A stretch of 64,000 bases of DNA from Pseudomonas putida (lineage in GTDB: Bacteria; Pseudomonadota; Gammaproteobacteria; Pseudomonadales; Pseudomonadaceae), in NCBI RefSeq assembly GCF_001976065.1, contig NZ_MNAH01000001.1:1212064-1276063 (forward strand). The letters run 5' to 3'. Positions 1 through 8,563 of this stretch are shown in pieces. A program made the translations under genes and the position numbers. The notes below the pieces were generated by a model. The model did not search any database and was not told the DNA's origin. It worked only from the letters and a program-made list of their open reading frames with translations. The first letter of the stretch is position 1, and each line of letters begins with the position of its first letter.

Positions 1-670
1 GGCTCGGCAAGGTCAGCGTCACGACCAGGCAGAAGGCCGAAAATGAATACATCCCGGTGGCCGTCGCCCGCAGCAACGCGGCGGTAAACGCCGGGCCTCG
101 GGTTTGCTGGGAGAACACCGCCATCACACTGCCAAGTACCGGGAACACGGCGAGCAGGCCGCTCCAGCGGTCGCCAACGGTGCTGGCGAGCCAAGTGACG
201 GCCAAGGTCAACAGAGCGCCGGCGACCATTCGCAACAGCAGTTTGTCGGACTTCGGTGCCGGCCCGGAAACGATCGGCTGCACCGCCGGGAACAGGTAAG
301 GCGCGGCCAGCAGTGCGGTGGCGGCGGCAAGCACCGAGAGTGGCAGCGACGGCGGGAGCAACGACAGGACCACGGCGACCAAGGCCCAGACCAGCATCGA
401 GATCGTCAGCGCCAGTGGCCATTTTGCCCGTTGTGCGACCTGCGCGTAGGTCACGCAGAAGGCAATCATGGCGAACATTGCCGACAGTGCAGCCATGGCC
501 GATTGGGCGGCGAACGCCTGGCCCTGTTCGATGGCGAGGAAAAACAGTATCGGCCCGACCACCACCGGCAACCCCGACAACCAACCCGCGACACTTGGCC
601 CCCAGCGTTTGCCGGCCAGGGAAATAAGCAGCAGGAAGCCTGGAATGACCAGCAGTTTGAGCATCAACAC
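1..670 (-). CDS. Integral membrane protein, 3' end missing (runs off the window)
   Basis: An open frame on the minus strand runs from a start near 670 to the window edge without a stop. The visible 220 or so residues are nearly all hydrophobic, with repeated 20-residue Leu/Ala/Val segments separated by short loops, so this is a multi-pass inner membrane protein. I do not recognise the family and see no transport or enzyme signature. The start is uncertain. GTG at 670 lies 8 nt from a GGAG (679-682), while ATG at 664 in the same frame lies 14 nt away. It is divergent from nothing close by; the next gene begins beyond a terminator. Confidence 0.7.
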   Translation of the reverse strand, partial: MLMLKLLVIPGFLLLISLAGKRWGPSVAGWLSGLPVVVGPILFFLAIEQGQAFAAQSAMAALSAMFAMIAFCVTYAQVAQRAKWPLALTISMLVWALVAVVLSLLPPSLPLSVLAAATALLAAPYLFPAVQPIVSGPAPKSDKLLLRMVAGALLTLAVTWLASTVGDRWSGLLAVFPVLGSVMAVFSQQTRGPAFTAALLRATATGMYSFSAFCLVVTLTLPS

Positions 671-823
671 GCGCACTTCTCCGTCCTTGTATGTGGCGGC
701 AACGTTAGCAGATTTGCTCTATAGATTTGCGGGTTTTGTATACAAAGCTATGGCGTCCTGATCAGTGGGACGAACAGCTGGTTGAGTCTGCAGCCTTTCA
801 GCTGACGATAATTCGCGGAACCG

Positions 824-861
824 AAAAAAAAGAACCCGGTGCGACGTGAGTCGCACCGGGT
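824..861 (-). terminator. Rho-independent terminator of the scoAB-atoB operon
   Basis: Read on the minus strand, a 12-bp perfect stem (ACCCGGTGCGAC and its complement, 834-861) with a 4-nt loop is followed by a T-rich tract (824-833). It lies about 60 bp beyond the atoB stop codon. Confidence 0.9.
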
Positions 862-921
862 GTTTTGCCAGGCGGCGGCGGATCTTCGTGGGTCCCCGCG
901 CCGTCTGTAAACGCTGTTGGC

Positions 922-2103
922 TTAAGCGCGTTCGAGCGCCAGTGCCACGCCCTGACCACCCCCGATGCACAGGGTGGCGAGGCCTTTTTTGGCGTCGCGC
1001 TTGATCATTTCATGCAGCAGGGTTACCAGCACGCGGCAACCCGAGGCACCGATCGGGTGGCCGAGGGCGATGGCGCCGCCGTTGACGTTGACCTTGTCCA
1101 GGTCCCATTCCAGGTCCTTGGCCACGGCCAGCGATTGCGCGGCGAAGGCTTCGTTGGCTTCGATCAGGTCCAGCTGGTCAATGTTCCAGCCGGCCTTGTC
1201 CAGGCAGCGGCGTGTGGCCGATACCGGGCCGATGCCCATGATCGCCGGGTCCACGCCTGCGTTGGCGTAGGCGGCGATTGTCGCCAGGACCGGCAGGCCC
1301 AGGGCCTTGGCTTTTTCGGCGCTCATCAGGATCACGGCGGCGGCGCCATCGTTCAGCGACGAAGCGTTACCGGCGGTCACCGAACCGTCCTTCTTGAAGG
1401 CCGGCTTGAGCTTGCCCAGGGATTCGGCGGTGGTGCCGGCCCGTGGTTGCTCGTCGGTGGCGAAAGACAGTGGATCGCCCTTGCGCTGGGGGATCAGGAT
1501 AGGCGTGATCTCATCGACAAAACGCCCGGCTTCAATGGCAGCCGTGGCTTTCTGCTGCGAGGCAGCGGCGAAAGCGTCCTGTTGCTCACGGGTCAGGTTG
1601 TACTTCTCGACCAGGTTCTCGGCGGTGATGCCCATGTGGTAATCGTTGAACGCATCCCACAGGCCGTCGCTGATCATGGTGTCGACGATTTGCGCGTTAC
1701 CCATGCGCAGGCCCGTGCGGGCGCCCGGCATGACGTAGTTGGACAGGCTCATGTTTTCCTGGCCGCCGGCGATGATCACCTCGGCGTCGCCGCAACGGAT
1801 GGCCTGGGCGCCCAGGTGCAAAGCCTTGAGGCCCGAACCGCAGACCTTGTTCAAGGTCATGGCCGGCACGGCGAACGGCAGGCCGGCCTTGATCGACGCC
1901 TGGCGCGCAGGGTTTTGCCCGGCGCCAGCGGTCAGCACCTGGCCCATGATCACTTCATCGACTTCGGCCGGGTCCAGGCCGGTTTGCGCCAGCAGCTGAC
2001 GGATCACCGCTGCGCCCAGGTCAACGGCGGATACGGTTGCCAGGGAGCCCTGGAAACTGCCGATGGCGGTGCGTGTGGCGGCAACAATGACGACTTCTTG
2101 CAT
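922..2103 (-). CDS. atoB: Acetyl-CoA C-acetyltransferase (thiolase)
   Basis: Condenses two acetyl-CoA to acetoacetyl-CoA or, in catabolism, cleaves acetoacetyl-CoA. The 393-residue protein has the full thiolase set: nucleophile Cys88 in NKVCGSG, His349 in GHPIGASG and Cys379 in CIGGGQG. The chosen ATG (2103) has GAGGAA 7 nt upstream; a GTG at 2118 in the same frame overlaps the scoB stop and is less likely. It is the last gene of scoA-scoB-atoB, which activates acetoacetate by CoA transfer from succinyl-CoA and then thiolyses it. A terminator follows at 824-861. A role in degradation rather than polyhydroxyalkanoate synthesis is inferred from the CoA-transferase neighbours. Confidence 0.95.
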   Translation of the reverse strand: MQEVVIVAATRTAIGSFQGSLATVSAVDLGAAVIRQLLAQTGLDPAEVDEVIMGQVLTAGAGQNPARQASIKAGLPFAVPAMTLNKVCGSGLKALHLGAQAIRCGDAEVIIAGGQENMSLSNYVMPGARTGLRMGNAQIVDTMISDGLWDAFNDYHMGITAENLVEKYNLTREQQDAFAAASQQKATAAIEAGRFVDEITPILIPQRKGDPLSFATDEQPRAGTTAESLGKLKPAFKKDGSVTAGNASSLNDGAAAVILMSAEKAKALGLPVLATIAAYANAGVDPAIMGIGPVSATRRCLDKAGWNIDQLDLIEANEAFAAQSLAVAKDLEWDLDKVNVNGGAIALGHPIGASGCRVLVTLLHEMIKRDAKKGLATLCIGGGQGVALALERA

Positions 2104-2114
2104 GGAATGATTCC

Positions 2115-2780
2115 TCACTGGGCAGCGAACTGCATTTCCGGAACGTGGTCCGGCACGATCAGTTTACCAGCGGTTTTGGCGACGATTTCCTCGACGCTGA
2201 CGCCTGGAGCACGTTCCTTGAGGATAAATGCGCCATTTTCGATCTCCAGGTAGGCGAGGTCGGTCAGAACGCGCTTGATGCAACCGGCGCCAGTCAGCGG
2301 CAGGCTGCAGTGGTCCAGCAACTTGGACTCACCGTCCTTGGAGGCGTGGGTCATGATGACGATGATGTTGTCTGCGCCGGCTACCAGGTCCATGGCGCCG
2401 CCCATGCCCTTGACCAGTTTGCCGGGAATCATCCACGAGGCGATGTTGCCCTGCACGTCGACTTCGAAGGCGCCCAGTACGGTCAGGTCGACATGGCCGC
2501 CGCGGATCATCGCGAAGGATTCGGCCGAGGAAAAGATCGAGGCGCCGGTACGGGCGGTCACGGTCTGTTTGCCGGCGTTGATCATGTCGGCGTCGATGGT
2601 TTCTTCAGTCGGAAACGGACCCATGCCGAGCAGGCCGTTTTCCGACTGCAGCATGACTTCCATGCCTTCGGGGATGTAGTTGGCGACCAGGGTCGGAATG
2701 CCGATGCCCAGGTTCACGTAGAAGCCGTCCTGCATTTCGCGGGCGACGCGTTGAGCCATTTGTTCGCGGGAAAGTGCCAT
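2115..2780 (-). CDS. scoB: 3-oxoacid CoA-transferase, subunit B
   Basis: Beta subunit of a succinyl-CoA:3-ketoacid CoA-transferase, 221 residues, typical for the family. The catalytic glutamate that carries the CoA thioester is Glu47 in the [10 protein letters not shown] motif. The start ATG at 2780 lies 36 bp after scoA, and the stop overlaps a possible GTG of the thiolase frame, so the three genes are probably one transcript. The subunit acts only as a heteromer with the A subunit. The exact 3-oxo acid (acetoacetate or another) cannot be told from sequence; the thiolase next door favours acetoacetate. Confidence 0.94.
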   Translation of the reverse strand: MALSREQMAQRVAREMQDGFYVNLGIGIPTLVANYIPEGMEVMLQSENGLLGMGPFPTEETIDADMINAGKQTVTARTGASIFSSAESFAMIRGGHVDLTVLGAFEVDVQGNIASWMIPGKLVKGMGGAMDLVAGADNIIVIMTHASKDGESKLLDHCSLPLTGAGCIKRVLTDLAYLEIENGAFILKERAPGVSVEEIVAKTAGKLIVPDHVPEMQFAAQ

Positions 2781-2816
2781 TGTCGTTATTCCTTCATTCG
2801 GTCCGGGGGCAGGGGA

Positions 2817-3515
2817 TCACTTACGCACGGTGCGCTGTTCGATGCGCTTTTCGAACGTGCCGCAGATGATCCGGTCGACGTAGATGCCTGGGGTGTGGAT
2901 CTGCGCCGGGTCCAGCTCGCCGGGTTCGACGATTTCTTCGACTTCGACCACGGTGATCTTGCCGGCGGTAGCGGCCAGCGGGTTGAAGTTCTGGGCGGTG
3001 TGGCGATAGATCACGTTACCGAAATGGTCGGCTTTCCAGCCTTTGACGATGGCGAAGTCGCCGGTGATGGATTCTTCCATCAGGTACTTGCGGCCATGGA
3101 ATTCGCGCACTTCCTTGCCCTCGGCAACAGGCGTGCCCACGCCGGTGGCGGTGAAAAAGGCCGGGATGCCGGCGCCGCCAGCGCGCATTTTTTCAGCCAG
3201 GGTGCCTTGTGGGGTCAGGATGACTTCGATCTCGCCTTTGAGCAGTTGCTCTTCGAACAGCTTGTTTTCGCCGACGTAGGAGGCCACCACCTTGCTGATC
3301 TGACGGTCGGTCAGCAGCACACCGAGGCCGAAACCGTCGACGCCGCAGTTGTTGGAAACCACGGTGAGGTCACGGGTGCCCTTGCGCTTGATCTCGTTGA
3401 TCAGGTTTTCCGGAATCCCGCAGAGGCCGAAGCCGCCAGCGATCACGGTCATGCCGTCTTCAAGACCGGCCAGGGCTTCCTCGTAGGAACTCACGCGCTT
3501 GTCGAAACCTGCCAT
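2817..3515 (-). CDS. scoA: 3-oxoacid CoA-transferase, subunit A
   Basis: Alpha subunit of the CoA-transferase, 232 residues. The N-terminal block [14 protein letters not shown] and the glycine-rich [12 protein letters not shown] stretch (about residues 26-37) are typical of SCOT/AtoD alpha subunits. The ATG at 3515 is preceded by GAGG at good distance, so the longer frame starting at 3629 is rejected. First gene of the operon; its promoter lies in the 175-bp gap shared with a divergent LysR gene, which is the probable regulator. Confidence 0.94.
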   Translation of the reverse strand: MAGFDKRVSSYEEALAGLEDGMTVIAGGFGLCGIPENLINEIKRKGTRDLTVVSNNCGVDGFGLGVLLTDRQISKVVASYVGENKLFEEQLLKGEIEVILTPQGTLAEKMRAGGAGIPAFFTATGVGTPVAEGKEVREFHGRKYLMEESITGDFAIVKGWKADHFGNVIYRHTAQNFNPLAATAGKITVVEVEEIVEPGELDPAQIHTPGIYVDRIICGTFEKRIEQRTVRK

Positions 3516-3690
3516 ATGCACCTCTTTTATTCTTGATGGGCGGCTGGCTAGCCGAATGGTATTGAGTGTCGCGCCACGGGATTCATTTGTTAAGTTGTTT
3601 TTTTGGCTTGATTGATTGATAAAGCTCATTAAACCACTGCTTCAATCTTGCCGCTTGAAGCTTGTCGCTTACAACTGGAGCAAAGCGACC
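3516..3690. promoter_or_regulatory. Divergent promoter region, scoAB-atoB and LysR gene
   Basis: AT-rich 175-bp gap between two divergent starts, containing a TTGATTGATTGATAAA stretch near 3607-3622. LysR-type regulators usually bind such shared regions. I could not fix a single T-N11-A operator with confidence. Confidence 0.5.
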
Positions 3691-4590
3691 ATGACCATCA
3701 AACAGATCCGCGCCTTCCTGGCCGTGGCCCAGAGCCTGAGCTTTGCGGTGGCCTGCGAGCGCCTGCACCTGTCGCAATCGGCCCTCAGCCTGACCATCAA
3801 GGCCTTGGAAGAAAGCCTGGGCGGGCGGTTGTTCACCCGCAACACGCGCAATGTGGCGCTGACCGCCGAGGGCGAAGCCCTGGTGCCGCTGGCGCGCCGC
3901 CTGATCGCCGACTGGGACAATGCCGAGGATGAGCTGCGTCAGCGTTTCACCCTGCAGCGTGGGCGCGTGACCCTGGCGGCCATGCCGTCGTTTGCCGGCA
4001 ACCTGCTGCCGCCGATCCTCAAGACATTCCGCGCGCGCTATCCGAAAGTCAACGTCACGGTCAACGATGTGATCAACGAGCAGGTACTGGAAATGGTTCG
4101 TGACCGCCAGGTGGAACTGGGCGTGGCGTTCGAGCCGAGCCAGAGCTCGTCGCTGCAATTCACGCCGCTGTATATCGATCGTTTCGTGGCGGTGGTGCCC
4201 GCCGATTCGCCGTTGGTCGAGCTAAACGAAGTCGACTGGCAGACGTTGCTCAAGGAACCCTTCATCACGTTGCAGCGGCCATCGACGGTGCGAGTGATGC
4301 TGGAGGAACACTTGCAGGCCCGGGGCATGAAATTGCCGGTGGAGTTCGAAAGCCATCAACTGGCGACGGTTGGACGCATGGTCGCCAGCGGGCTGGGCGT
4401 GAGCGCGGTTCCTGCATTGTGCGCAGGGCAGATGCGTGAACTGGGGGCGCGTTGCATCACCTTGCGTGATCCGGTGGTAGAACGCGCGCTTGGCGTACTG
4501 ACGTTGCCTGGAGGGGAACTGTCGGCGGCGGCGCAGGCGTTGTTTGATGTGCTGAAAGAAGAAAACCTGGGTGAACGCTTCACCCTGTAG
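3691..4590 (+). CDS. LysR-family transcriptional regulator
   Basis: A 299-residue regulator with an N-terminal winged helix-turn-helix (residues 1-60, LHLSQSALSLTIKALE recognition region) and a C-terminal periplasmic-binding-like effector domain. The ATG at 3691 has GGAG about 10 nt upstream; longer frames starting at 3616 lack support. Divergent orientation next to scoAB-atoB suggests control of that operon, an inference from position. Its TAG stop lies inside the first arm of a REP sequence (4586-4652), so the last codons abut repeat DNA. Confidence 0.9.
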   Translation: MTIKQIRAFLAVAQSLSFAVACERLHLSQSALSLTIKALEESLGGRLFTRNTRNVALTAEGEALVPLARRLIADWDNAEDELRQRFTLQRGRVTLAAMPSFAGNLLPPILKTFRARYPKVNVTVNDVINEQVLEMVRDRQVELGVAFEPSQSSSLQFTPLYIDRFVAVVPADSPLVELNEVDWQTLLKEPFITLQRPSTVRVMLEEHLQARGMKLPVEFESHQLATVGRMVASGLGVSAVPALCAGQMRELGARCITLRDPVVERALGVLTLPGGELSAAAQALFDVLKEENLGERFTL

Positions 4591-4652
4591 GCGCTGGCTT
4601 GCCAGCGAAGGCGTCAGTTGGATCGCCATCGCTGGCAAGCCAGCTCCTACAG
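4586..4652. repeat. REP pair (inverted arms)
   Basis: Two inverted copies of the pseudomonad REP core (GCTGGCTTGCCAGCGA and its complement) separated by about 15 bp. The pair sits between convergent genes and may also act as a bidirectional transcription stop. The left arm contains the stop codon of the upstream LysR gene. Confidence 0.9.
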
Positions 4653-4663
4653 GCGGGGGTTCT

Positions 4664-5506
4664 TCAGTCATTGAGGCGTTGTGCCAGTAATGGTAAAAGC
4701 GCTTCGCACGACATTTCTATCTTCAAATCCAGTATGTCATCCGCCCGGGTCTTGCCCAGGTTGATCGCCAGCAGCGGCTTGCCCTGGTCTACCACCGCCC
4801 GGCACAGGCGAAACGCCGAGTACGCCATCAGTGACGAGCCAACCACCAGTAACCCGGCAGCCTGTTCCACCGTGGCCATCGCTTTTGCCGCGGTTGCCTG
4901 TGCGACGTTCTCTCCAAAGAACACCACGTCCGGTTTCATCCTCTGACCCGCGCAATGCGGGCAATGCGGGACCTGGAAGCGTGCCTCGAAGGCTGCATCG
5001 AGCAGGGTATCGCCGTCCGGGGCCTGCACCGCGTCTACGCCCGCCAGATAAGGGTTTTGCGCCTCCATCAATTGCTGGATTGAATCGCGCTCACTGCGCC
5101 TGCCGCAATCCAGGCACAGTACGCGGTGCAGGCTGCCGTGGAGTTCGATCACGTCATGGCTGCCGGCCTGGTCGTGCAAGGTGTCGACGTTCTGGGTGAT
5201 CAGGCCGCTGATCCGCCGGGTGCTTTGCAAGCGGGCGAGGGTATCGTGGGCCACGTTCGGCTGCGCCTGGCGCACCCGTGGCCAGCCGAGCATCGCTCGC
5301 GCCCAATAGCGCCGGCGCGATTCGGGTGCAGAGAGAAACTCCTGGTACATCATCGGCTGGCGTCCACGCCGCACGCCCTGGTTATCGCGGTAGTCCGGGA
5401 TGCCCGACGGCGTGCTGATACCGGCGCCGGTCAACACCGCGAACGGCTGGTCGGCGATCAAATGCTGGAGGCGATCGAGTTGTTCGTGGATAAGGCTGTC
5501 GAGCAT
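4664..5506 (-). CDS. Sir2-family NAD-dependent protein deacylase
   Basis: Removes acyl groups from lysine side chains using NAD+. The 280-residue protein shows GAGIST (27-32), TQNVDTLH (104-111), catalytic His123 in ELHGSL and two Cys pairs, CLDC (131-134) and CPHC near residue 185, forming the structural zinc site. The ATG at 5506 has GGAG 8 nt upstream; the 34-residue upstream extension runs into a repeat and is rejected. The protein resembles class II/III bacterial sirtuins but lies apart from any acetyl-CoA synthetase gene, so its target is unknown. Confidence 0.93.
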   Translation of the reverse strand: MLDSLIHEQLDRLQHLIADQPFAVLTGAGISTPSGIPDYRDNQGVRRGRQPMMYQEFLSAPESRRRYWARAMLGWPRVRQAQPNVAHDTLARLQSTRRISGLITQNVDTLHDQAGSHDVIELHGSLHRVLCLDCGRRSERDSIQQLMEAQNPYLAGVDAVQAPDGDTLLDAAFEARFQVPHCPHCAGQRMKPDVVFFGENVAQATAAKAMATVEQAAGLLVVGSSLMAYSAFRLCRAVVDQGKPLLAINLGKTRADDILDLKIEMSCEALLPLLAQRLND

Positions 5507-5525
5507 GATCAGCACTCCGGAACCC

Positions 5526-5606
5526 TGTAGGAGCGAGCGTGCTCGCGAAGGTGTATCAGCCACATAAATGTACCTGATACATCCTCGCGAGCAAGCTCGC
5601 TCCTGC
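5526..5606. repeat. REP-like inverted pair (GCGAGC variant) with internal palindrome
   Basis: Arms TGTAGGAGCGAGCGTGCTCGCGA and a near-complement enclose a loop that itself holds an inverted repeat (TGTATCAG ... CTGATACA). It lies between the Sir2 start and the end of the methyltransferase gene, both on the minus strand, so it could be both the methyltransferase terminator and part of the Sir2 leader. Confidence 0.8.
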
Positions 5607-5620
5607 AAAGGGCGCAGTGT

Positions 5621-6667
5621 TTATTTACGGGCCTCCAGAATCAGGTTGAACGGCGTTTGCGTGGCCCGGCGGAAACTCGAGAACCCGGCCTCGCTGAACA
5701 CCTTGCGCAACCGCGCCTCACCCGCCTGGGCGCCGAGGCCGAGGCCGACTTCCTGGGACAGCGAGTTGGGCGTGCAGATGAAGGTCGAGGCCGCGTAGAA
5801 CAGTCGGCCAACGGGAGTGATGTTGTCATCCAGCGAGTCGTTGGCGAACGGTTCCACCAGCAATACCGTGCCGTCCGGCTTCAACGACTCGTAGGCGTGC
5901 TTGGCCGCGCCAACCGGGTCACCCATGTCGTGCAGGCAGTCGAAGTAGCAGATCAGGTCGTAGTCATTGCCGGGGTAGCTCTTGGCCGTGCCCTGGAAGA
6001 ATCGCGCGCGACCGGAAACGCCGCCTTCTTCGGCGCGCTGGGTGGCGACGGTGACGGACGGTGCGTGGTAGTCGAAGCCGACGAACCGCGAGTTCGGGTA
6101 CGCCTGGGCCATGATCACCGTCGATGCGCCATGACCACAGCCGATGTCGGCGACTTTGGCGCCTTCCTCCAGCTTGGCCACCACGCCATCCAGCGCCGGC
6201 AACCATTCGGCGATCAGGTGGGCCTTGTAGCCGGGCCGGAAGAAGCGTTCGGTGCCGCTGAACATGCACGGATGGTGATCGCCCCAGGCCAGGGCGCCGT
6301 CGCCGCGCATGGCCTTGACCAGTTTGTCCTTGTCATGAAAAAACGATGCAACCACGCCGATGCCACCTGCTACATAGACCGGAGAGTCTTCGATGGCCAA
6401 CGCCAACGCTTGCTCTTCGGGGAGGCGGAATTGCCCGTCGCGATGTTCCATGTAGCCAGAGGCGGCGTGGGCGCTGAGCCATTCGCGCACCAGGCGGGGG
6501 TTGCAGCCGGTCTTGTCGGCAAGCGCTTCGGGGCTGGTCGACTGGCTGTCGGCCATGGCCCGGTACAGGCCGAGTTCTTCACCGAGGATGACATTGGCCA
6601 GCATCGCCGCACCGCCCATGTCACCCACCAGTTTGCCCATGAAATCGTTGAGTCTGGCCTCGTCCAT
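5621..6667 (-). CDS. Winged-helix class I SAM-dependent methyltransferase
   Basis: A 348-residue protein with two parts. Residues 10-85 form a winged-helix dimerisation segment of the kind found in O-methyltransferases and Rv2258c-like proteins. Residues about 165-300 form a Rossmann methyltransferase core with VADIGCGHGAS (172-182) as SAM-binding motif I and LICYFDCLHDMGDP as a later core motif. ATG 6667 has AGGAG 8 nt upstream; a GTG directly before it is possible. The substrate is unknown. It stands alone on its strand, and the upstream 410 bp hold a REP pair and regulatory boxes of the divergent gene. Confidence 0.85.
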   Translation of the reverse strand: MDEARLNDFMGKLVGDMGGAAMLANVILGEELGLYRAMADSQSTSPEALADKTGCNPRLVREWLSAHAASGYMEHRDGQFRLPEEQALALAIEDSPVYVAGGIGVVASFFHDKDKLVKAMRGDGALAWGDHHPCMFSGTERFFRPGYKAHLIAEWLPALDGVVAKLEEGAKVADIGCGHGASTVIMAQAYPNSRFVGFDYHAPSVTVATQRAEEGGVSGRARFFQGTAKSYPGNDYDLICYFDCLHDMGDPVGAAKHAYESLKPDGTVLLVEPFANDSLDDNITPVGRLFYAASTFICTPNSLSQEVGLGLGAQAGEARLRKVFSEAGFSSFRRATQTPFNLILEARK

Positions 6668-6836
6668 CACGTGTGCTCCTTTGCAAGGATCACGGTCCGG
6701 AGGCTTGTTTGTCCGGGCGGTGGTCGTGGGAATGAACAGGACACTGAGCAGGTCCCGTGTGGATTAAGTTTAGTTCGCAGGCTGTGTACCGCGGGCTTGA
6801 GCGACGAAAGTGCTCTATGGCTGTGCACTGGACCCC

Positions 6837-6928
6837 TGTAGGAGCGGGCTTGCCCGCGAAGGCGGCGTGTCAGCCAGCGAAGCTGCGATATGTGCCGGCC
6901 TCATCGCTGGCAAGCCAGTTCCTACAGG
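6837..6928. repeat. REP pair (mixed variants)
   Basis: Left arm TGTAGGAGCGGGCTTGCCCGCGA and right arm TCGCTGGCAAGCCAGTTCCTACAG face each other across about 50 bp. The two arms belong to different REP sequence variants. The pair separates the methyltransferase promoter from the regulatory boxes of the acetamidase-family gene. Confidence 0.85.
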
Positions 6929-6952
6929 GGATTAGCCAGCAGTGCCTGCGTA

Positions 6953-7031
6953 TGTATTTCAATGTATCCAGACAGCCTCTGGATACAGTCCACCTTGATT
7001 CAAGGCCACCCCTGGACACAGACCAGATACA
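6953..7031. promoter_or_regulatory. Promoter boxes of the proposed two-component regulon (acetamidase-family gene)
   Basis: TGTATTTCAATGTATCC (6953-6969) is a direct repeat of TGTAT with 10-bp spacing. TGTATCCAG at 6963 also forms a perfect 9-bp inverted repeat with CTGGATACA ending at 6987. On the minus strand, TGTATCTGGTCTGTGTCC (7031-7014) nearly matches a box upstream of the DUF692 gene. Tandem half-sites one helical turn apart are typical of OmpR/PhoB-family regulators. Confidence 0.65.
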
Positions 7032-7084
7032 AACCTGCGCTGAACTGTGAGTTCCGTTCGCTCCTGACTTCGAAGGGGATCACC

Positions 7085-8419
7085 ATGACAACGCTTGTGC
7101 CTCAACCCCATCTCAACGCCACGCCGGTCAATCGCCTGCGGGTCGATCGTTACACCAACGGCATCATTGGCCCTGGCCAGCCGATGCTCGGCCCGCTGGC
7201 AGACGGCGGCACGCTGATCACCGGGACGCCGCCAGGTTGCTGGGGGCCGATGATCACGCCAGCCTTCGAGGGCGGCCATGAAGTGACGCAACCGGTGGCC
7301 ATCGCCGGGGCGCAAATCGGCGACGCCGTGGCGATCACGATCAAGAGCATGCGCGTTACTTCGCTGGCCACTTCGTCCGGGGTCATGAGCTTCGTCGAGG
7401 GACGCTACAACGGCGATCCGTTTGTCGCCAAGTTCTGCTCCACGTGTGGCACCGAGCATCCCGCCAGCCATGTCGAAGGCATTGGCGAGGATGCGATTCG
7501 CTGTAACCACTGTGGTGCCGAGGTCAGCGCATTTCGCTTCAGCCACGGTTATGTGATTGTGTTCGACGCGCAAAATCAGGTCAGTCTGACGGTGAATCAA
7601 GACGTCGCCAATCAACTGGCCGGCAATGCGAGCGAGATGTCGGCGCTGCCGGAGTTCGCCGCGCAACATTCGATCCTGTCCCTGGCCCGCGCCGATATCC
7701 CTGGCGTCGCCGCGCACATGCGACCGTTCCTCGGCAACATCGGCACGATGCCATCCCGGGACATTCCCGACTCGCACAACTGTGCCGACTTTGGCCAGTA
7801 CCTGATCAACGCCCCGCACCGTTTCGGCATGACCCGCGAGGAGCTGCACGCGGCCAAGACCGACGGCCACATGGACACCAATTCGATCCGCGAAGGCTGT
7901 GTGCTGATCTGCCCGGTGAAAGTGCCGGGAGCCGGGGTGTACATGGGTGATATGCATGCGCAGCAGGGCAACGGCGAGATCGCCGGCCACGCCACCGATT
8001 GCTCCGGGGAAACCGAAGTGGTAGTGCAAGTGGTGAAAAACCTGACGCTGGAAGGGCCGATCCTGCTGCAAAACCTCGATGACCTGCCACCAATGGCGCG
8101 GCCGATGAACGCCGAGCAGCGCGGGAAAGTCCGTCAGCTGGGCGAGCGCTGGGGGCAACACGAAATCGAGCAGAGCGGCCCTATTACCTTCATCGGCAGC
8201 GGCGAGAACCTCAACCTGGCGGTGGAGAACGGTTTGACGCGCGCCGCTGCAGTTACCGGGCTGCCCTATGACGAAGTGCTCAATCGCGCCACCATCACCG
8301 GCTCCATCGATATCAGTCGCCTGCCAGGCACGGTGCGTGTGACCTTCCTGTGCCCGATGGAGGTGCTCGATGCCATGGGCATCGGTCATCTGGTGCGCGA
8401 GAAGTACGACCTGGCGTAA
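7085..8419 (+). CDS. Acetamidase/formamidase-family protein with inserted zinc ribbon
   Basis: A 444-residue member of the FmdA/AmdA family, whose known members hydrolyse formamide or acetamide to the acid and ammonia. Family features include the GPGQPMLGPL start, HMDTNSIREGC and the GDMHAQQGNGEIAG core. A four-Cys insert (Cys118, Cys121, Cys140, Cys143; CSTC and CNHC) looks like a zinc ribbon and is not part of the minimal family fold. ATG 7085 follows GAAGGGGAT. The upstream boxes match those of the DUF692 operon and of the two-component locus, so it is probably co-regulated with them. Amide substrate and stress role are open. Confidence 0.85.
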   Translation: MTTLVPQPHLNATPVNRLRVDRYTNGIIGPGQPMLGPLADGGTLITGTPPGCWGPMITPAFEGGHEVTQPVAIAGAQIGDAVAITIKSMRVTSLATSSGVMSFVEGRYNGDPFVAKFCSTCGTEHPASHVEGIGEDAIRCNHCGAEVSAFRFSHGYVIVFDAQNQVSLTVNQDVANQLAGNASEMSALPEFAAQHSILSLARADIPGVAAHMRPFLGNIGTMPSRDIPDSHNCADFGQYLINAPHRFGMTREELHAAKTDGHMDTNSIREGCVLICPVKVPGAGVYMGDMHAQQGNGEIAGHATDCSGETEVVVQVVKNLTLEGPILLQNLDDLPPMARPMNAEQRGKVRQLGERWGQHEIEQSGPITFIGSGENLNLAVENGLTRAAAVTGLPYDEVLNRATITGSIDISRLPGTVRVTFLCPMEVLDAMGIGHLVREKYDLA

Positions 8420-8435
8420 TCCCGGGCTGCGGGTC

Positions 8436-8513
8436 TGTACCAGAGTGTGTATAGACCCGCTGCCGATACACACCGTGCTGTTTTCGGTCAGCACGGTACA
8501 CAGACCCGATACA
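8436..8513. promoter_or_regulatory. Promoter boxes and inverted repeat before the DUF692-DUF2063 operon
   Basis: Contains TGTACCAGAGTGTGTATAG (8436-8454), GATACACACCG (8465-8475, identical to 12342-12352) and, on the minus strand, TGTATCGGGTCTGTGTACC (8513-8495), close to the box before the acetamidase gene. A perfect 9-bp inverted repeat (ACCGTGCTG 8472-8480, CAGCACGGT 8489-8497) with an 8-nt loop lies between the boxes. Confidence 0.65.
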
Positions 8514-8563
8514 TCGCTTCGGTTAACTGTGATGACGTTCTGACCACCCTTGGGATCGACATC

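Noticed and set aside
865..2253. Long plus-strand open frame opposite the thiolase gene
   Set aside because: It is the complement shadow of atoB in a GC-rich genome. It has no ribosome site or recognisable domain, while the minus-strand frame has all thiolase catalytic residues.
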